Position numbers and translations under genes: made by a program. DNA of 64,000 bases, from NCBI RefSeq assembly GCF_021390495.1, contig NZ_JAJEJP010000001.1:1302001-1366000 (forward strand), given 5' to 3'. The notes beneath the pieces are model-generated. The model was given only the letters and a program-made list of their open reading frames with translations. It ran no database searches and was not told the origin of the DNA. Source of the DNA: Paraburkholderia sp. ZP32-5 (GTDB lineage Bacteria > Pseudomonadota > Gammaproteobacteria > Burkholderiales > Burkholderiaceae). Below are positions 37,460 to 47,472 of this stretch, piece after piece. Every line of letters begins with the position of its first letter. Positions within the stretch are counted from its first letter, which is position 1.

Positions 37460-37573
37460 ATGGATGTGCTGTATGTCGGGGGCCTGGTGCTGTTCGCCGT
37501 GCTGACCTTTGGTTTGATTGGCGGCTGCGAGAAGCTGATGCAGTTCCGCCGTGGACAGGGAGCGCGGTCATGA
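37460..37573 (+). CDS. Small membrane protein upstream of kdpF, 37 residues
   Basis: ATG at 37460 with GGAG seven bases upstream. Translation MDVLYVGGLVLFAVLTFGLI forms one membrane helix, followed by GGCEKLMQFRRG, a basic end with a Cys-Glu-Lys-Leu motif. Its stop overlaps the kdpF start by four bases, so it is translationally coupled to the Kdp operon. I recall similar unnamed small proteins with a CE(K/R)L motif in front of kdpF/kdpA in other bacteria. Role unknown; a KdpF-like stabiliser is possible. Confidence 0.75.
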   Translation: MDVLYVGGLVLFAVLTFGLIGGCEKLMQFRRGQGARS

Positions 37574-37662
37574 ACTGGATGATGTGGCTCGCCGGCGCGT
37601 CCACCGCGCTGCTGTTTATTTATCTCGTATATGCGCTGCTGCGCGCGGAGGACATTGAATGA
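37570..37662 (+). CDS. kdpF: K+-transporting ATPase small subunit KdpF
   Basis: 30 residues, one helix ([19 protein letters not shown]) ending RAEDIE, the typical KdpF end. KdpF stabilises the KdpABC complex in the inner membrane. Starts in the stop of the 37-residue gene and ends in the start of kdpA (ATGA overlaps on both sides). Confidence 0.92.
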   Translation: MNWMMWLAGASTALLFIYLVYALLRAEDIE

Positions 37663-39464
37663 ACGCGAACAATGTCTTGCAAGCGAGCCTTTTTATCGTC
37701 GTACTGCTGGCCGCCGCGGTGCCGGTGTCCCGTTATATCGGCGCGGTGATGGACGGCAGCTCGCGCGTCGTGCGCGTATTCGCGCCGCTCGAGCGTTTGC
37801 TGTATCGCCTCGCGGGCGTCGATTCGTCGGCGGAAATGGGCTGGAAGCACTACGCGATCGCGACGGTCGCGTTCAACGTGCTCGGCGTGCTGTTCCTGTA
37901 CGTGCTGCTGCGCGTGCAGGGGTGGCTACCGGGCAATCCGCAGCAGTTCGGCCCGATGACGGTCGATGGCGCGTTCAATACGGCGGTCAGTTTCGTTTCC
38001 AACACGAACTGGCAGGACTACACGCCTGAGCAAACCGTCAGCTATCTGACGCAGATGCTCGGCCTGACCGTGCAGAACTTCCTGTCGGCGGCAACCGGCA
38101 TCGTCGTCGTGATGGCGCTGATCCGCGGCTTCGCGCGGCATACCGCGCAGACCATCGGCAACTTCTGGGTCGACATCACGCGCCTGACGATGTACGTGCT
38201 GATTCCGATGTCGATGATCGTTGCGGCTGTGCTGATGAGCCAGGGCGTGATCCAGAACTTCAAGGCGTATCAGGACGTACCGACGCTGCAGACCACCACC
38301 TATTCCGCGCCGAAGCTCGACGCGCAGGGTAATCCGGTCAAGGACGCGAAGGGCAATCCGGTCACCGTCGACACGCCGGTGAAGACGCAGACCATCGCAA
38401 TGGGTCCGGTCGCGTCGCAGGAAGCGATCAAGATGCTCGGCACCAACGGTGGCGGCTTCTTCAACGGCAACTCCGCGCATCCGTTCGAAAACCCGACGCC
38501 GTTCTCGAACTTCGTCGAGATCTTCTCGATGCTGCTCATCCCGGCGGCGCTCGCGCTCGTGTTCGGACGCGTGATCGGCGATCGCCGGCAGGGCGTGGCC
38601 GTGCTCGCGGCGATGACGATCGCGTTCGGCGTGTGCGTGTTCGGCGAAATCAGTGCCGAGCAGAGCGGCAATCCGGCATTCGCCGCGCTCAATATCGACC
38701 AGTCGGCGAACGCGCTGCAGTCGGGCGGCAATACGGAAGGCAAGGAAACGCGCTTCGGTATCGCGCAGTCGGGCATCTTCACGGTCGCGACGACAGCGGC
38801 TTCGTGCGGCGCGGTTGCCAACACGCACGACTCGCTGACGCCGATCGGCGGCCTCTATCCGATGCTGTTGATGCAGCTGGGCGAGGTGGTGTTCGGCGGT
38901 GTCGGTTCCGGTATGTACGGGATGCTCGTGTTCGCGCTGCTCGCGGTGTTCGTCGCGGGTCTGATGATCGGCCGCACGCCCGAGTACGTCGGCAAGAAGA
39001 TCGAGGCCTACGAGATGAAGATGGTGTCGATCGTCGTGCTGCTGACGCCGCTGCTGGTGCTGGTCGGCACGTCGATCGGGGTGCTCACGGACGCGGGCAA
39101 GGCCGGCATCCTGAACCCCGGCGCGCACGGCTTCTCCGAAATCCTCTACGCGTTCAGCTCGGCCGCGAACAACAACGGTAGCGCGTTCGCGGGTCTGACG
39201 GTGAGCACACCGTTCTACAACTGGCTCACTGGCATTGCGATGTGGTTCGGCCGCTTCGGCTCGCTCGTGCCGGTGCTCGCGATCGCTGGCTCGCTTGCCG
39301 CGAAGAAGCGCATCGGCGTCACCGGCGGCACGCTGCCGACGCATGGTCCGCTGTTCGTCGTGCTGTTGCTCGGCACGGTGCTGCTGGTCGGTGCGCTGAC
39401 GTATGTGCCGGCGCTTGCGCTCGGTCCCGGCGTCGAACATCTGATCATGATGGGTGCGCATTGA
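37659..39464 (+). CDS. kdpA: K+-transporting ATPase subunit KdpA
   Basis: 601 residues, slightly longer than the E. coli protein. The channel-like potassium-binding subunit with ten membrane helices and four selectivity-type loops. The first, around [12 protein letters not shown], and the second, [19 protein letters not shown], are easily seen; later loops are [15 protein letters not shown] and [15 protein letters not shown] repetitive insert with two [19 protein letters not shown] repeats ([16 protein letters not shown]) lies near residue 220 between helices. Works with KdpB, C and F in the inner membrane for high-affinity K+ uptake. Confidence 0.97.
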   Translation: MNANNVLQASLFIVVLLAAAVPVSRYIGAVMDGSSRVVRVFAPLERLLYRLAGVDSSAEMGWKHYAIATVAFNVLGVLFLYVLLRVQGWLPGNPQQFGPMTVDGAFNTAVSFVSNTNWQDYTPEQTVSYLTQMLGLTVQNFLSAATGIVVVMALIRGFARHTAQTIGNFWVDITRLTMYVLIPMSMIVAAVLMSQGVIQNFKAYQDVPTLQTTTYSAPKLDAQGNPVKDAKGNPVTVDTPVKTQTIAMGPVASQEAIKMLGTNGGGFFNGNSAHPFENPTPFSNFVEIFSMLLIPAALALVFGRVIGDRRQGVAVLAAMTIAFGVCVFGEISAEQSGNPAFAALNIDQSANALQSGGNTEGKETRFGIAQSGIFTVATTAASCGAVANTHDSLTPIGGLYPMLLMQLGEVVFGGVGSGMYGMLVFALLAVFVAGLMIGRTPEYVGKKIEAYEMKMVSIVVLLTPLLVLVGTSIGVLTDAGKAGILNPGAHGFSEILYAFSSAANNNGSAFAGLTVSTPFYNWLTGIAMWFGRFGSLVPVLAIAGSLAAKKRIGVTGGTLPTHGPLFVVLLLGTVLLVGALTYVPALALGPGVEHLIMMGAH

Positions 39465-39574
39465 CGCGGCCCGTTCGAATGAGCAGCTGAACAGGTGAAA
39501 AAGCGCGCGCCGGCGGATGGCGGGCAAGCCCGGGAAAAAACCGCGGCGCGCGCACAGGGATATTCGAGGATTCA

Positions 39575-41659
39575 ATGACTGAACATAACGCTACGAGGTC
39601 CATGTTCGACCCGGCGCTGGTGCGCCCGGCCATCGTGGACTCCTTCAAAAAGCTCACGCCGCGCACGCAATTCCGCAATCCGGTGATGTTCTGCGTGTAC
39701 GTGGGCAGCATTCTGACCACGATTCTGTGGATCGCCGCGCTCGGCGGCCAGGCCGAGGCGCCCGCGGGCTTCATTCTCGCGGTCACGCTGTGGCTGTGGT
39801 TCACCGTGCTGTTCGCGAACTTCGCGGAAGCGCTCGCCGAGGGCCGTTCGAAGGCTCAGGCCGCGTCGCTGCGCAGCGCGAAGAAAGACGTGATGGCCAA
39901 GAAGCTCAACGAGCCGCATCCGAAGTCGCCGATCCGCATCATGACGGCTTCCGATCTGCGCAAGGGCGACGTCGTGCTGGTCGAGACCGGCGACGTGATT
40001 CCGGCCGACGGCGAAGTGATCGACGGTGTCGCATCGGTCGACGAATCGGCGATTACCGGTGAATCCGCGCCGGTGATCCGCGAGTCGGGCGGCGACTTTT
40101 CGTCGGTGACGGGCGGCACGCGCGTGCTGTCGGACTGGATCGTCGTGCGCGTCACGGCGAACCCGGGCGAGGCGTTCCTCGACCGCATGATCGCGATGGT
40201 CGAAGGCGCGAAGCGTCAGAAGACGCCGAACGAAATCGCGCTGACGATTCTGCTGGTCGCGTTGACGATCGTGATGCTGCTCGCTACCGCGACGCTGCTG
40301 CCGTTCTCGATCTTCTCGGTCGAAGCCGCGAAAGCCGGCCATGTGGTGACGATCACCGCGCTCGTCGCGCTGCTCGTATGTCTGATTCCGACTACGATCG
40401 GCGGCCTGCTGTCGGCGATCGGCGTGGCCGGCATGAGCCGCATGATGCAGGCGAACGTGATTGCGACGTCGGGCCGCGCGGTCGAAGCGGCCGGCGACGT
40501 CGACGTGCTGCTGCTCGACAAGACCGGCACGATCACGCTCGGTAACCGCCAGGCTTCGCAGTTCGTGCCGGCGCCGGGTCTGACCGAAGAAGTGCTGGCC
40601 GATGCCGCGCAACTGTCGTCGCTTGCCGACGAAACGCCGGAAGGCCGCAGCATCGTCGTGCTCGCGAAGCAGCGCTTCAACATTCGCCAGCGCGATATGT
40701 CGTCGCTGCATGCGGTGTTTCTCGCGTTCACCGCGCAAACGCGGATGAGCGGCGTCGATTTGCCCGGCCGTGAAATTCGCAAGGGCGCGGCCGATGCGGT
40801 CAAGAATTACGTCGAAGCCAATGGCGGGCGCTTCCCGAACGAAGTCAACAACGCGGTCGCGGAAGTTGCACGGCGCGGCAGCACGCCGCTGGTGGTCGCC
40901 GAGAAGGGCGAACATGGTGCGCGCGTGCTCGGCGTGATCGAGCTGAAGGACGTCGTGAAGGGCGGCATCAAGGAGCGCTTCGCGGAACTGCGCAAGATGG
41001 GCATCAAGACCGTGATGGTGACGGGCGACAACCGCCTGACCGCCGCGGCGATCGCGGCCGAAGCGGGCGTCGACGACTTCCTCGCCGAAGCAACGCCGGA
41101 AGCCAAGCTCGCGACGATTCGCTCGCATCAGGCCGAAGGGCGGCTTGTCGCGATGACCGGCGACGGTACCAACGACGCGCCCGCGCTCGCGCAGGCCGAC
41201 GTCGCGGTCGCGATGAACACCGGCACGCAGGCGGCCAAAGAAGCCGGCAACATGGTCGACCTCGATTCGAACCCGACCAAGCTGATCGAGATCGTCGAGA
41301 TCGGCAAGCAGATGCTGATGACGCGCGGCTCGCTGACCACATTCTCGATCGCCAACGACGTCGCCAAGTACTTCGCGATTATTCCTGCCGCGTTCGCGTC
41401 GACGTATCCGGCCTTGAACGCGCTGAACGTGATGCATCTGGCGACGCCGGCTTCCGCGATCATGTCGGCGGTGATTTTCAACGCGCTGATCATCGTGCTG
41501 CTGATTCCGCTGGCGTTGAAGGGCGTGCGTTATCGGGCCCTGGGTGCGGCGATCCTGTTGCGCCGCAACCTGCTGATTTACGGTCTGGGCGGGATCATCG
41601 TGCCGTTCATCGGGATCAAGCTGATCGATATGGTACTCGCCGCGTTCGGCTGGGTTTGA
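39575..41659 (+). CDS. kdpB: K+-transporting P-type ATPase catalytic subunit KdpB
   Basis: 694 residues. P-type ATPase that energises KdpA. Phosphorylation site DKTGTIT with Asp315, actuator loop [13 protein letters not shown]-domain hinge [20 protein letters not shown], and [20 protein letters not shown] are intact. Seven membrane helices expected. A 110-bp gap after kdpA contains no obvious terminator, so the operon continues. Confidence 0.97.
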   Translation: MTEHNATRSMFDPALVRPAIVDSFKKLTPRTQFRNPVMFCVYVGSILTTILWIAALGGQAEAPAGFILAVTLWLWFTVLFANFAEALAEGRSKAQAASLRSAKKDVMAKKLNEPHPKSPIRIMTASDLRKGDVVLVETGDVIPADGEVIDGVASVDESAITGESAPVIRESGGDFSSVTGGTRVLSDWIVVRVTANPGEAFLDRMIAMVEGAKRQKTPNEIALTILLVALTIVMLLATATLLPFSIFSVEAAKAGHVVTITALVALLVCLIPTTIGGLLSAIGVAGMSRMMQANVIATSGRAVEAAGDVDVLLLDKTGTITLGNRQASQFVPAPGLTEEVLADAAQLSSLADETPEGRSIVVLAKQRFNIRQRDMSSLHAVFLAFTAQTRMSGVDLPGREIRKGAADAVKNYVEANGGRFPNEVNNAVAEVARRGSTPLVVAEKGEHGARVLGVIELKDVVKGGIKERFAELRKMGIKTVMVTGDNRLTAAAIAAEAGVDDFLAEATPEAKLATIRSHQAEGRLVAMTGDGTNDAPALAQADVAVAMNTGTQAAKEAGNMVDLDSNPTKLIEIVEIGKQMLMTRGSLTTFSIANDVAKYFAIIPAAFASTYPALNALNVMHLATPASAIMSAVIFNALIIVLLIPLALKGVRYRALGAAILLRRNLLIYGLGGIIVPFIGIKLIDMVLAAFGWV

Positions 41660-41718
41660 CGCTCAGACCCAGTCCGCATGCAGGCAACGCACAGGAATAA
41701 CCGAGGGAATCACCCATC

Positions 41719-42297
41719 ATGAAAAATCTGTTCCGTCCGCTGATCGTGATCTTCGTGGTACTCACCGCGATCACCGGACTCGCTTATCCCGCCGTGATGA
41801 CCGCGTTCGGTCAGGCGGTGTTCCACAGCCAGGCCAACGGCAGCCTGATCGAGCAGGACGGCAAGGTGGTCGGCTCGCAGCTGATCGGCCAGCAGTTCGA
41901 CGCGCCGCAGTACTTCTGGGGCCGTCTGTCGGCAACCAGCCCGATGCCGTACAACCCGCAGGGCTCGAGCGGCTCGAACCTCGGGCCGACCAACCCGGCG
42001 CTGCTCGATGAGGTCAAGGGCCGTCTCGACGCACTGAAGGCGGCTGGCACCGATATGTCGAAGCCGGTGCCGGTCGACCTGGTCACGTCGTCGGGCAGCG
42101 GTCTGGATCCGGAGATCAGCCCGGCCGCGGCGGCCTATCAGGTCGAGCGCGTCGCGAAGGCGCGCAATGTCGCGGCGAACGACGTGCAGGCGCTGGTCGA
42201 TCGCTATACGACCGGCCGTCAGTTCGGCCTGTTCGGCGAGCCGCGCGTGAATGTGCTGAAGCTGAATCTCGCGCTGGATCAGCTGAAGCGCGGCTAA
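41719..42297 (+). CDS. kdpC: K+-transporting ATPase subunit KdpC
   Basis: 192 residues. One N-terminal membrane helix ([17 protein letters not shown]) and a periplasmic domain with [28 protein letters not shown] and [12 protein letters not shown], all standard KdpC blocks. Acts as a chaperone or affinity partner in the KdpFABC complex. 59 bases after kdpB. A 253-bp gap to kdpD shows nothing recognisable. Confidence 0.97.
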   Translation: MKNLFRPLIVIFVVLTAITGLAYPAVMTAFGQAVFHSQANGSLIEQDGKVVGSQLIGQQFDAPQYFWGRLSATSPMPYNPQGSSGSNLGPTNPALLDEVKGRLDALKAAGTDMSKPVPVDLVTSSGSGLDPEISPAAAAYQVERVAKARNVAANDVQALVDRYTTGRQFGLFGEPRVNVLKLNLALDQLKRG

Positions 42298-42550
42298 GCC
42301 GAAAGCGACCTCGGCGACGACGCTCAAGGCTCACGGCGCGCATCGTCTGTCAGGACGATGCGCGTCATCGTTGCCGTCCGTTCCGCCCGCGATGCCAAAC
42401 GCGATCCAAAACACGAGCGAAAGCGCCCAAGCGAAAGCGCAATCGAAACGGAGCGGCGTCCGCGAGGCGCCGCATCGCCATTTGCGGGCCGGCGCGGGCC
42501 GTGCCACCATGCAGGCACCGCCGCTCGCACGACTATGAAAACCACTGAGC

Positions 42551-45499
42551 ATGAACCGCCCCGATCCTGATGAACTGCTCGACAAGTTGCAGCGCGACGA
42601 AGAAAAACGTCAGCGCGGCCGGCTGAAAATTTTCTTCGGCGCGTCGGCGGGTGTCGGCAAGACCTACGCGATGCTGCAGGCCGCGGCGCGCCGCAAGGAC
42701 GAGGGCGTCGACGTGCTGGTCGGCATCGCCGAAACGCATGGGCGCGGCGAAACCGCCGCGCTGCTCGCGGGGCTCGACGTGCTGCCGCTCGCGCATATCG
42801 AGTATCGCGGCCGCAAGCTCGGCGAGTTCGATCTCGACGCGGCGCTCGCGCGCAAGCCGCAACTGATTCTCGTCGACGAACTCGCGCATTCGAACGTGCA
42901 GGGCGCGCGCCACCTGAAGCGCTGGCAGGACGTCTACGAACTGCTCGACGCGGGTATCGACGTCTATACGACGGTCAACGTGCAGCACCTCGAGAGCCTC
43001 AACGACGTGGTCGGCCAGATCACCGGCATTCGCGTGTGGGAGACGGTGCCGGACCGCGTATTCGATCACGCCGACGAAGTCACGCTGGTCGATCTGCCGG
43101 CCGAGGAACTGCTCGACCGGATGCGCGACGGCAAGGTGTACATGGCGCAGCAGGCCGAGCGCGCGGTGCGTAACTTTTTTCGTAAGGGCAACCTGATCGC
43201 GCTGCGCGAGCTGGCGCTGCGCCGCACCGCCGATCGCGTCGACGCGCAGATGCGCGAGTATCGCGCCGACCGCTCGATCCAGCGTATCTGGCAGGCGCGC
43301 GAACGGCTGCTGGTGTGCGTGGGTCCGGGTCCCGAGGCGCCTGCGCTGGTGCGCTCGGCGGCGCGTCTGGCCGCGAGCCTGAAGGCCGACTGGCTTGCCG
43401 TGTATGTCGAGACGCCCGCGTTGCAGCGCTTGCCCGATGCGCGCCGCGAACGCACGCTGAATGCGTTGAAGCTGGCTGCCGAACTCGGCGCCGAAACCGC
43501 GACGCTGGCCGCCGCCGACGCGTCCGATGCGCTGATCGGCTACGCGCAGGCGCGCAACGTATCGAAGCTGGTGGCGGGCGCGTCGTCGCGCACCGGTATG
43601 GGGCGCTGGCTGCGCAGGCCGCTGGGCGAACGCATCGCCGAGAAGAGCGGCGAACTCGATCTCACGCTGATTCGCGTGTCGTCCGAGCGCGACGGCGGCG
43701 AGCGGCGGCGTCTGTTGAACACGACAGCGAATGCGTGGCGCGACGCGTTGAGCGCGGCGCGCGAGCGCCGTTCGCCGCCACGCGCGTATGCGTTCGCGGT
43801 CGCGATCGGCGCGGCGATCACGTTGCTGTCGAGCCAGTTGATCGATCGCATCGATCTGACCAACCTCGTGATGCTGTATCTGCTCGGCGTGATCTTCACC
43901 GCGGTGAAGCTGGGCCGTGGGCCGGGCGTCGTGCTGTCGTTTCTCAGCGTCGCCGCGTTCGATTTCTTTTTCGTGCCGCCGCGCATGTCGCTGTCGGTGT
44001 CCGATACGCAGTACCTGTTGACCTTTTTCGGCATGCTGCTGACGTCGCTGGTGATCAGCCATCTGACGTCGAGCCTGCGCCGCGAGGCGAGCGTCGCACA
44101 ACGCCGCGAGCAGCGCACCGGCGCGATGTACGAGATGGCGCGCGAACTGGCCGCGGCGCTGACCACCGAGCAGATCGTCGGGATCGGCAGCCGGCATGTC
44201 AGCGAAGTGTTCGGCGCGCGCGTCGCGATCCTGCTGCCCGACAGTGTCGATCAGGTCAAACAGAAGATCGAAGACCCGGACGCGGCGATCACGCTCGAAG
44301 GCGAGCAGCTCGATCTCGACGTCGGTCAGTGGGTCTACGACCAGCAGAAGCCGGCCGGCCACGGCACCGATACGCTGCCCGCCGCTGCAGCGCTGTATCT
44401 GCCGCTGAAGGCGCCGATGCGCACGCGCGGCGTGCTCGCGGTCGTGGTGCGCGACGAGCGCGAGTTGAACGTGCCGGAGCAGCGGCGCATGTTCGACGCG
44501 TTCGCCGCGCAGATCGCGCTTGCGCTCGAACGCGTGCATTACGTCGATATCGCGCGCGATGCGCTCGTCAATATGGAGTCGGAGCGGCTGCGTAACTCGC
44601 TGCTGTCGGCGATCTCGCATGATCTGCGCACGCCGCTGACGACGATCGTCGGCTTTTCGTCGATGCTCGCGCAGACCAGGCATGCGCAGGCGGCCGAGCC
44701 ATTCGCTACCCAACGCAGCGACGAACTCGTCGACGCGATTCACGAAGAGGCGCTGCGCATGACCGGCATCGTCACGAATCTGCTCGACATGGCGCGACTG
44801 CAGGCCGGTAGCCTGCAACTGAACCAGCAATGGACGCTGCTCGAAGAAACCGTCGGCGCCGCGTTGCGCGCGTGCAAACGCGTGCTGGCGGGTCATCCGG
44901 TGCAGGTCACGCTGCCCGCCGATCTGCCGCTGCTGCATCTGGACGCGGTGCTGATGGAGCGGCTGTTCTCGAACCTGTTCGAGAACGCCGCGAAATACAC
45001 CGCGGCCGGCACGCCGCTGACGATCGGCGCGCAGCAGATCGACGCGGACGGCGCGCCATTCGTGCGCGTCACGGTCGACGACGACGGCCCCGGTCTGCCC
45101 GCCGGCATGGAAGCGCGCGTATTCGAGAAGTTCACGCGCGGCGAGAAGGAGTCGGCGAAACCGGGCATCGGGCTCGGGCTCGCGATCTGCCGCGCGATCG
45201 TCGAGGCGCATGGCGGCGCGATCGGCGCGATGAACCGCGTCGCCGGAGACGGCCGCGTCGAAGGCGCGCGCTTCTGGTTCACACTGCCGGTCAAGACGCC
45301 GCCCGACGCGCCTGATACGCTGGAAGAAGACGACAGCGCCGCCGCCGGGCCGCATCAACAGGACCGTGCCGTCGACGCGTCGGCGCAGGCGAATTCATCC
45401 GACGCGCCGCGCGCCGATGCGCACACCGATATCCAGTCCGGCGGCACCGCCGCCGAGCTTGACCCTGACTTTCATCCGCTAGCCAAACCGAATCCATGA
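42551..45499 (+). CDS. kdpD: Sensor histidine kinase KdpD
   Basis: 982 residues, longer than the E. coli protein. N-terminal KdpD domain with Walker A FFGASAGVGKTYAML and Walker B-like LILVDELAHSN, a universal-stress-protein domain (about 250-375), four close membrane helices (about 415-510), a GAF domain, HisKA with ISHDLRTPLTTIVG (His690) and a HATPase domain with GIGLGLAICRAIVEAHGG. Beyond residue 915 a low-complexity Asp/Ala/Ser tail of about 65 residues is added. Senses low K+ and ionic stress and phosphorylates KdpE. Overlaps kdpE by four bases. Confidence 0.97.
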   Translation: MNRPDPDELLDKLQRDEEKRQRGRLKIFFGASAGVGKTYAMLQAAARRKDEGVDVLVGIAETHGRGETAALLAGLDVLPLAHIEYRGRKLGEFDLDAALARKPQLILVDELAHSNVQGARHLKRWQDVYELLDAGIDVYTTVNVQHLESLNDVVGQITGIRVWETVPDRVFDHADEVTLVDLPAEELLDRMRDGKVYMAQQAERAVRNFFRKGNLIALRELALRRTADRVDAQMREYRADRSIQRIWQARERLLVCVGPGPEAPALVRSAARLAASLKADWLAVYVETPALQRLPDARRERTLNALKLAAELGAETATLAAADASDALIGYAQARNVSKLVAGASSRTGMGRWLRRPLGERIAEKSGELDLTLIRVSSERDGGERRRLLNTTANAWRDALSAARERRSPPRAYAFAVAIGAAITLLSSQLIDRIDLTNLVMLYLLGVIFTAVKLGRGPGVVLSFLSVAAFDFFFVPPRMSLSVSDTQYLLTFFGMLLTSLVISHLTSSLRREASVAQRREQRTGAMYEMARELAAALTTEQIVGIGSRHVSEVFGARVAILLPDSVDQVKQKIEDPDAAITLEGEQLDLDVGQWVYDQQKPAGHGTDTLPAAAALYLPLKAPMRTRGVLAVVVRDERELNVPEQRRMFDAFAAQIALALERVHYVDIARDALVNMESERLRNSLLSAISHDLRTPLTTIVGFSSMLAQTRHAQAAEPFATQRSDELVDAIHEEALRMTGIVTNLLDMARLQAGSLQLNQQWTLLEETVGAALRACKRVLAGHPVQVTLPADLPLLHLDAVLMERLFSNLFENAAKYTAAGTPLTIGAQQIDADGAPFVRVTVDDDGPGLPAGMEARVFEKFTRGEKESAKPGIGLGLAICRAIVEAHGGAIGAMNRVAGDGRVEGARFWFTLPVKTPPDAPDTLEEDDSAAAGPHQQDRAVDASAQANSSDAPRADAHTDIQSGGTAAELDPDFHPLAKPNP

Positions 45500-46194
45500 G
45501 TGACCCGAGCATCACCGTTGTTCTGATCGAAGACGAAAAACAGATCCGCCGTTTCGTGCGTACCGCGCTCGAAGGCGAGGGCATCGTCGTGCACGACGCC
45601 GAAACCGGCAAGCAGGGGCTGGTCGAAGCCGCGACGCGCAAACCCGATCTCGTGATCGTCGATCTCGGCCTGCCCGATACCGACGGCCTCGAAGTGATCC
45701 GCGAACTGCGCGGCTGGAGCGAGCTGCCGGTGATCGTGCTGTCGGCGCGCACCCAGGAAAGCGAGAAGGTCGCCGCGCTCGATGCCGGCGCCGACGACTA
45801 CCTGACCAAGCCGTTCGGCGTATCCGAACTGCTCGCGCGGATTCGCGCGCATCTGCGGCGGCGCAACCACGGCGGCGCGAACGAATCGCCGCAGGTGCGC
45901 TTCGGCGCGGTTACCGTCGATCTCGCGTTGCGCCTGGTTACTCGCGACGGCGCCGCGATCCATCTGACGCCGATCGAATACCGGCTGCTCGCGACGCTCG
46001 TGCGCCACGCCGGCCGTGTGCTCACGCACCGGCAACTGCTGCGCGACGTGTGGGGACCGTCGCACGTCGAGAGCCATCACTACCTGCGCATTTATATGGC
46101 GCATCTGCGCGGCAAGCTGGAGCGCGACCCGGCGCAGCCGGAGCATATCGTGACCGAAACGGGGGTGGGATACCGGCTGGTCGGCGCGGTTTGA
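45496..46194 (+). CDS. kdpE: Response regulator KdpE (OmpR family)
   Basis: 232 residues. Receiver domain with acidic pair IEDEKQIRR, phospho-acceptor Asp56 in VDLGLPDTDG, and DDYLTKPFG with the switch Lys. C-terminal winged-helix domain (LTPIEYRLLATLVRHAGRVLTH then WGPSHVESHHYLRIYMAHLR). Activates the kdp promoter when phosphorylated by KdpD; the TTTACGCG pair at 37360-37378 is a candidate site. Translationally coupled to kdpD. Confidence 0.97.
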   Translation: MSDPSITVVLIEDEKQIRRFVRTALEGEGIVVHDAETGKQGLVEAATRKPDLVIVDLGLPDTDGLEVIRELRGWSELPVIVLSARTQESEKVAALDAGADDYLTKPFGVSELLARIRAHLRRRNHGGANESPQVRFGAVTVDLALRLVTRDGAAIHLTPIEYRLLATLVRHAGRVLTHRQLLRDVWGPSHVESHHYLRIYMAHLRGKLERDPAQPEHIVTETGVGYRLVGAV

Positions 46195-46206
46195 CGCCCG
46201 CTTCGC

Positions 46207-46212
46207 TATAAT
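46207..46212 (+). promoter_or_regulatory. -10 box of the sugE/gdx riboswitch transcript
   Basis: Perfect TATAAT. Transcription would start about 7 bases later, just at the foot of the first riboswitch hairpin at 46220. No clear -35 at 17 bp. Confidence 0.65.
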
Positions 46213-46219
46213 TGCCCGA

Positions 46220-46264
46220 CGTAAGGACGGCCTTACGCTTCTATCGATCACCGGGGACGGCCCC
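46220..46264 (+). ncRNA. Guanidine-II (mini-ykkC) riboswitch
   Basis: Two small hairpins with identical GGACGGCC cores: CGTAAGG-ACGG-CCTTACG at 46220-46237 and GGGG-ACGG-CCCC at 46253-46264, separated by 15 bases. Paired stem-loops with ACGR loops ahead of an SMR exporter gene are the definition of this class. Guanidinium is known to make the two loops dock and expose the ribosome binding site. GGAG lies at 46275-46278, 11 bases after the second hairpin, which fits translational control of the downstream gene. Confidence 0.92.
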
Positions 46265-46285
46265 ATTTTTTCATGGAGCTGTCTG

Positions 46286-46606
46286 ATGTCCTGGTTTCTT
46301 CTGCTGATCGCCGGTTTGCTCGAAGTCGCGTGGGCTGCCGGTCTCAAAACTTCCGAAAGTTTTACCCGCTTCTGGCCGTCCGTCTTCACGGTCGTGACCG
46401 CGCTTGGCAGCTTTGCGCTGCTCGCGATCGCGATGCGCCAGTTGCCGCTCGGCACCGCCTACGCGGTGTGGACCGGCATCGGCGCGGTCGGCGCATTCGT
46501 ATTCGGTGTCGTGACGATGGGCGAAGCGCTGACGGTCGCGCGTGTCGCCAGTGCGTCGCTGATCGTAATCGGCCTGATCGGGCTCAAGCTGTCGTCCGGT
46601 CATTGA
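46286..46606 (+). CDS. gdx: Guanidinium exporter Gdx/SugE, small multidrug resistance family
   Basis: 106 residues, four membrane helices. Starts MSWFLLLIAGLLEVAWAAGL, with the membrane-embedded Glu14 that binds cation and proton. Later RQLPLGTAYAVWTGIGAVG is the SMR signature and GEALTVARVASASLIVIGLIGLK the last helix pair. The Gdx subtype (old name SugE) exports guanidinium in exchange for protons; the guanidine-II riboswitch in front supports that subtype over Qac-type drug exporters. Works as an antiparallel dimer in the inner membrane. Confidence 0.95.
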   Translation: MSWFLLLIAGLLEVAWAAGLKTSESFTRFWPSVFTVVTALGSFALLAIAMRQLPLGTAYAVWTGIGAVGAFVFGVVTMGEALTVARVASASLIVIGLIGLKLSSGH

Positions 46607-46632
46607 TACGGCCGGCATCGCAGCGGTAGCCC

Positions 46633-46656
46633 GCCCGCGCCGCCGGCGCGGGCTTT
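46633..46656 (+). terminator. Intrinsic terminator after gdx
   Basis: GCCCGCGCC/GGCGCGGGC stem with a three-base loop, followed by TTTC, 27 bases after the gdx stop. Confidence 0.65.
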
Positions 46657-46720
46657 CAGCGGCTTTACCAACTGCGCCACACCCCCGTTCGCCGCTCTAC
46701 GTCCTGCGAATTAACGTGGC

Positions 46721-46726
46721 TATAAT
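46721..46726 (+). promoter_or_regulatory. -10 box for the DUF4126/FtsX transcript
   Basis: Perfect TATAAT 135 bases before the ATG at 46861. No convincing -35. Confidence 0.5.
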
Positions 46727-46860
46727 GAGACGGAAACAACCTGACATTTTCCGCGGCCTGGCTGGCGCGGCCGGCCAGGCGAGTCTGACGACTTCGGCGC
46801 GGAACTTCCGCTTCTTTCCCGCCGCGGCGCCCGGCCCGCACAGAGCGTGTGGAGGCGGCC

Positions 46861-47472
46861 ATGCTTGAATCACTTTCGCTTGCTGCGGGCCTTTCATGGG
46901 GCAGCGGCCTGCGCCTCTATCTGACGGTCCTGCTGGCCGGCGTGTTCGAACGCCTCGGCCTGATTCATCTGCCTAACACATTGTCCGCGCTGTCCTCGCC
47001 CTGGGTGATCGGTGCGGCCGCGGCACTGACGCTCGCCGAATTCTTCGCCGACAAGATCCCCGCGTTCGATTCGCTGTGGGACGCGATTCATACCTTTATC
47101 CGCATTCCGGCCGGCGCCGTGCTGGCCGCCGGCGCGCTCGGCCACGCCGATCCGGCGCTGCTGACCGTCGCCGCGCTCGCGGGCGGCACGCTCGCCGGCA
47201 CCGCGCATCTTGCGAAGGCGGGCACGCGCGCGCTGATCAATCTGTCGCCGGAGCCGCTGTCGAACGTCGTGACGTCGACTGCCGAGGATGGTCTCGTGTT
47301 TGGCGGCATGCTGCTCGCATTGTTCGTCCCGCTCGTGTTTCTGGTGCTGATGGTAGGCTTCCTGTTTCTCGCGGCATGGGCGTTGCCGCGGCTGTGGCGT
47401 GGCGTGCAGGGCGGCTTTCGCGGCATGGCCACGCACATGGTGTCGCGATTTGCGAGGAGCAGGCACGATTGA
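46861..47472 (+). CDS. DUF4126 membrane protein
   Basis: 203 residues from the ATG at 46861, which has GGAGG five bases upstream (a GTG at 46849 overlaps that site). Four to five membrane helices; GLSWGSGLRLYLTVLLAG at the N-terminus, ADKIPAFDSLWDAIHTFIRIPAGA near 70, a glycine-rich helix pair and TSTAEDG near residue 140. These are the conserved blocks of DUF4126, whose function is unknown. Its stop overlaps the TTG start of the next gene, so the two are coupled. Confidence 0.88.
   Translation: MLESLSLAAGLSWGSGLRLYLTVLLAGVFERLGLIHLPNTLSALSSPWVIGAAAALTLAEFFADKIPAFDSLWDAIHTFIRIPAGAVLAAGALGHADPALLTVAALAGGTLAGTAHLAKAGTRALINLSPEPLSNVVTSTAEDGLVFGGMLLALFVPLVFLVLMVGFLFLAAWALPRLWRGVQGGFRGMATHMVSRFARSRHD

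Noticed and set aside
42533..45358. 941-residue open frame opposite kdpD
   Set aside because: Antisense shadow of a GC-rich gene: Arg/His/Gln-rich, no domains, while kdpD is unmistakable on the other strand. The long frames opposite ilvI (61501-63993), TetR/LOG/SDR (53108-56002) and rng (25853-27733) are the same artefact.
46655..46690. tRNA-like segment on the minus strand (TGGCGCAGTTGGTA)
   Set aside because: Resembles only a D-arm. The D-stem does not pair properly, and no anticodon or T-arm follows; the sequence runs into the gdx terminator.
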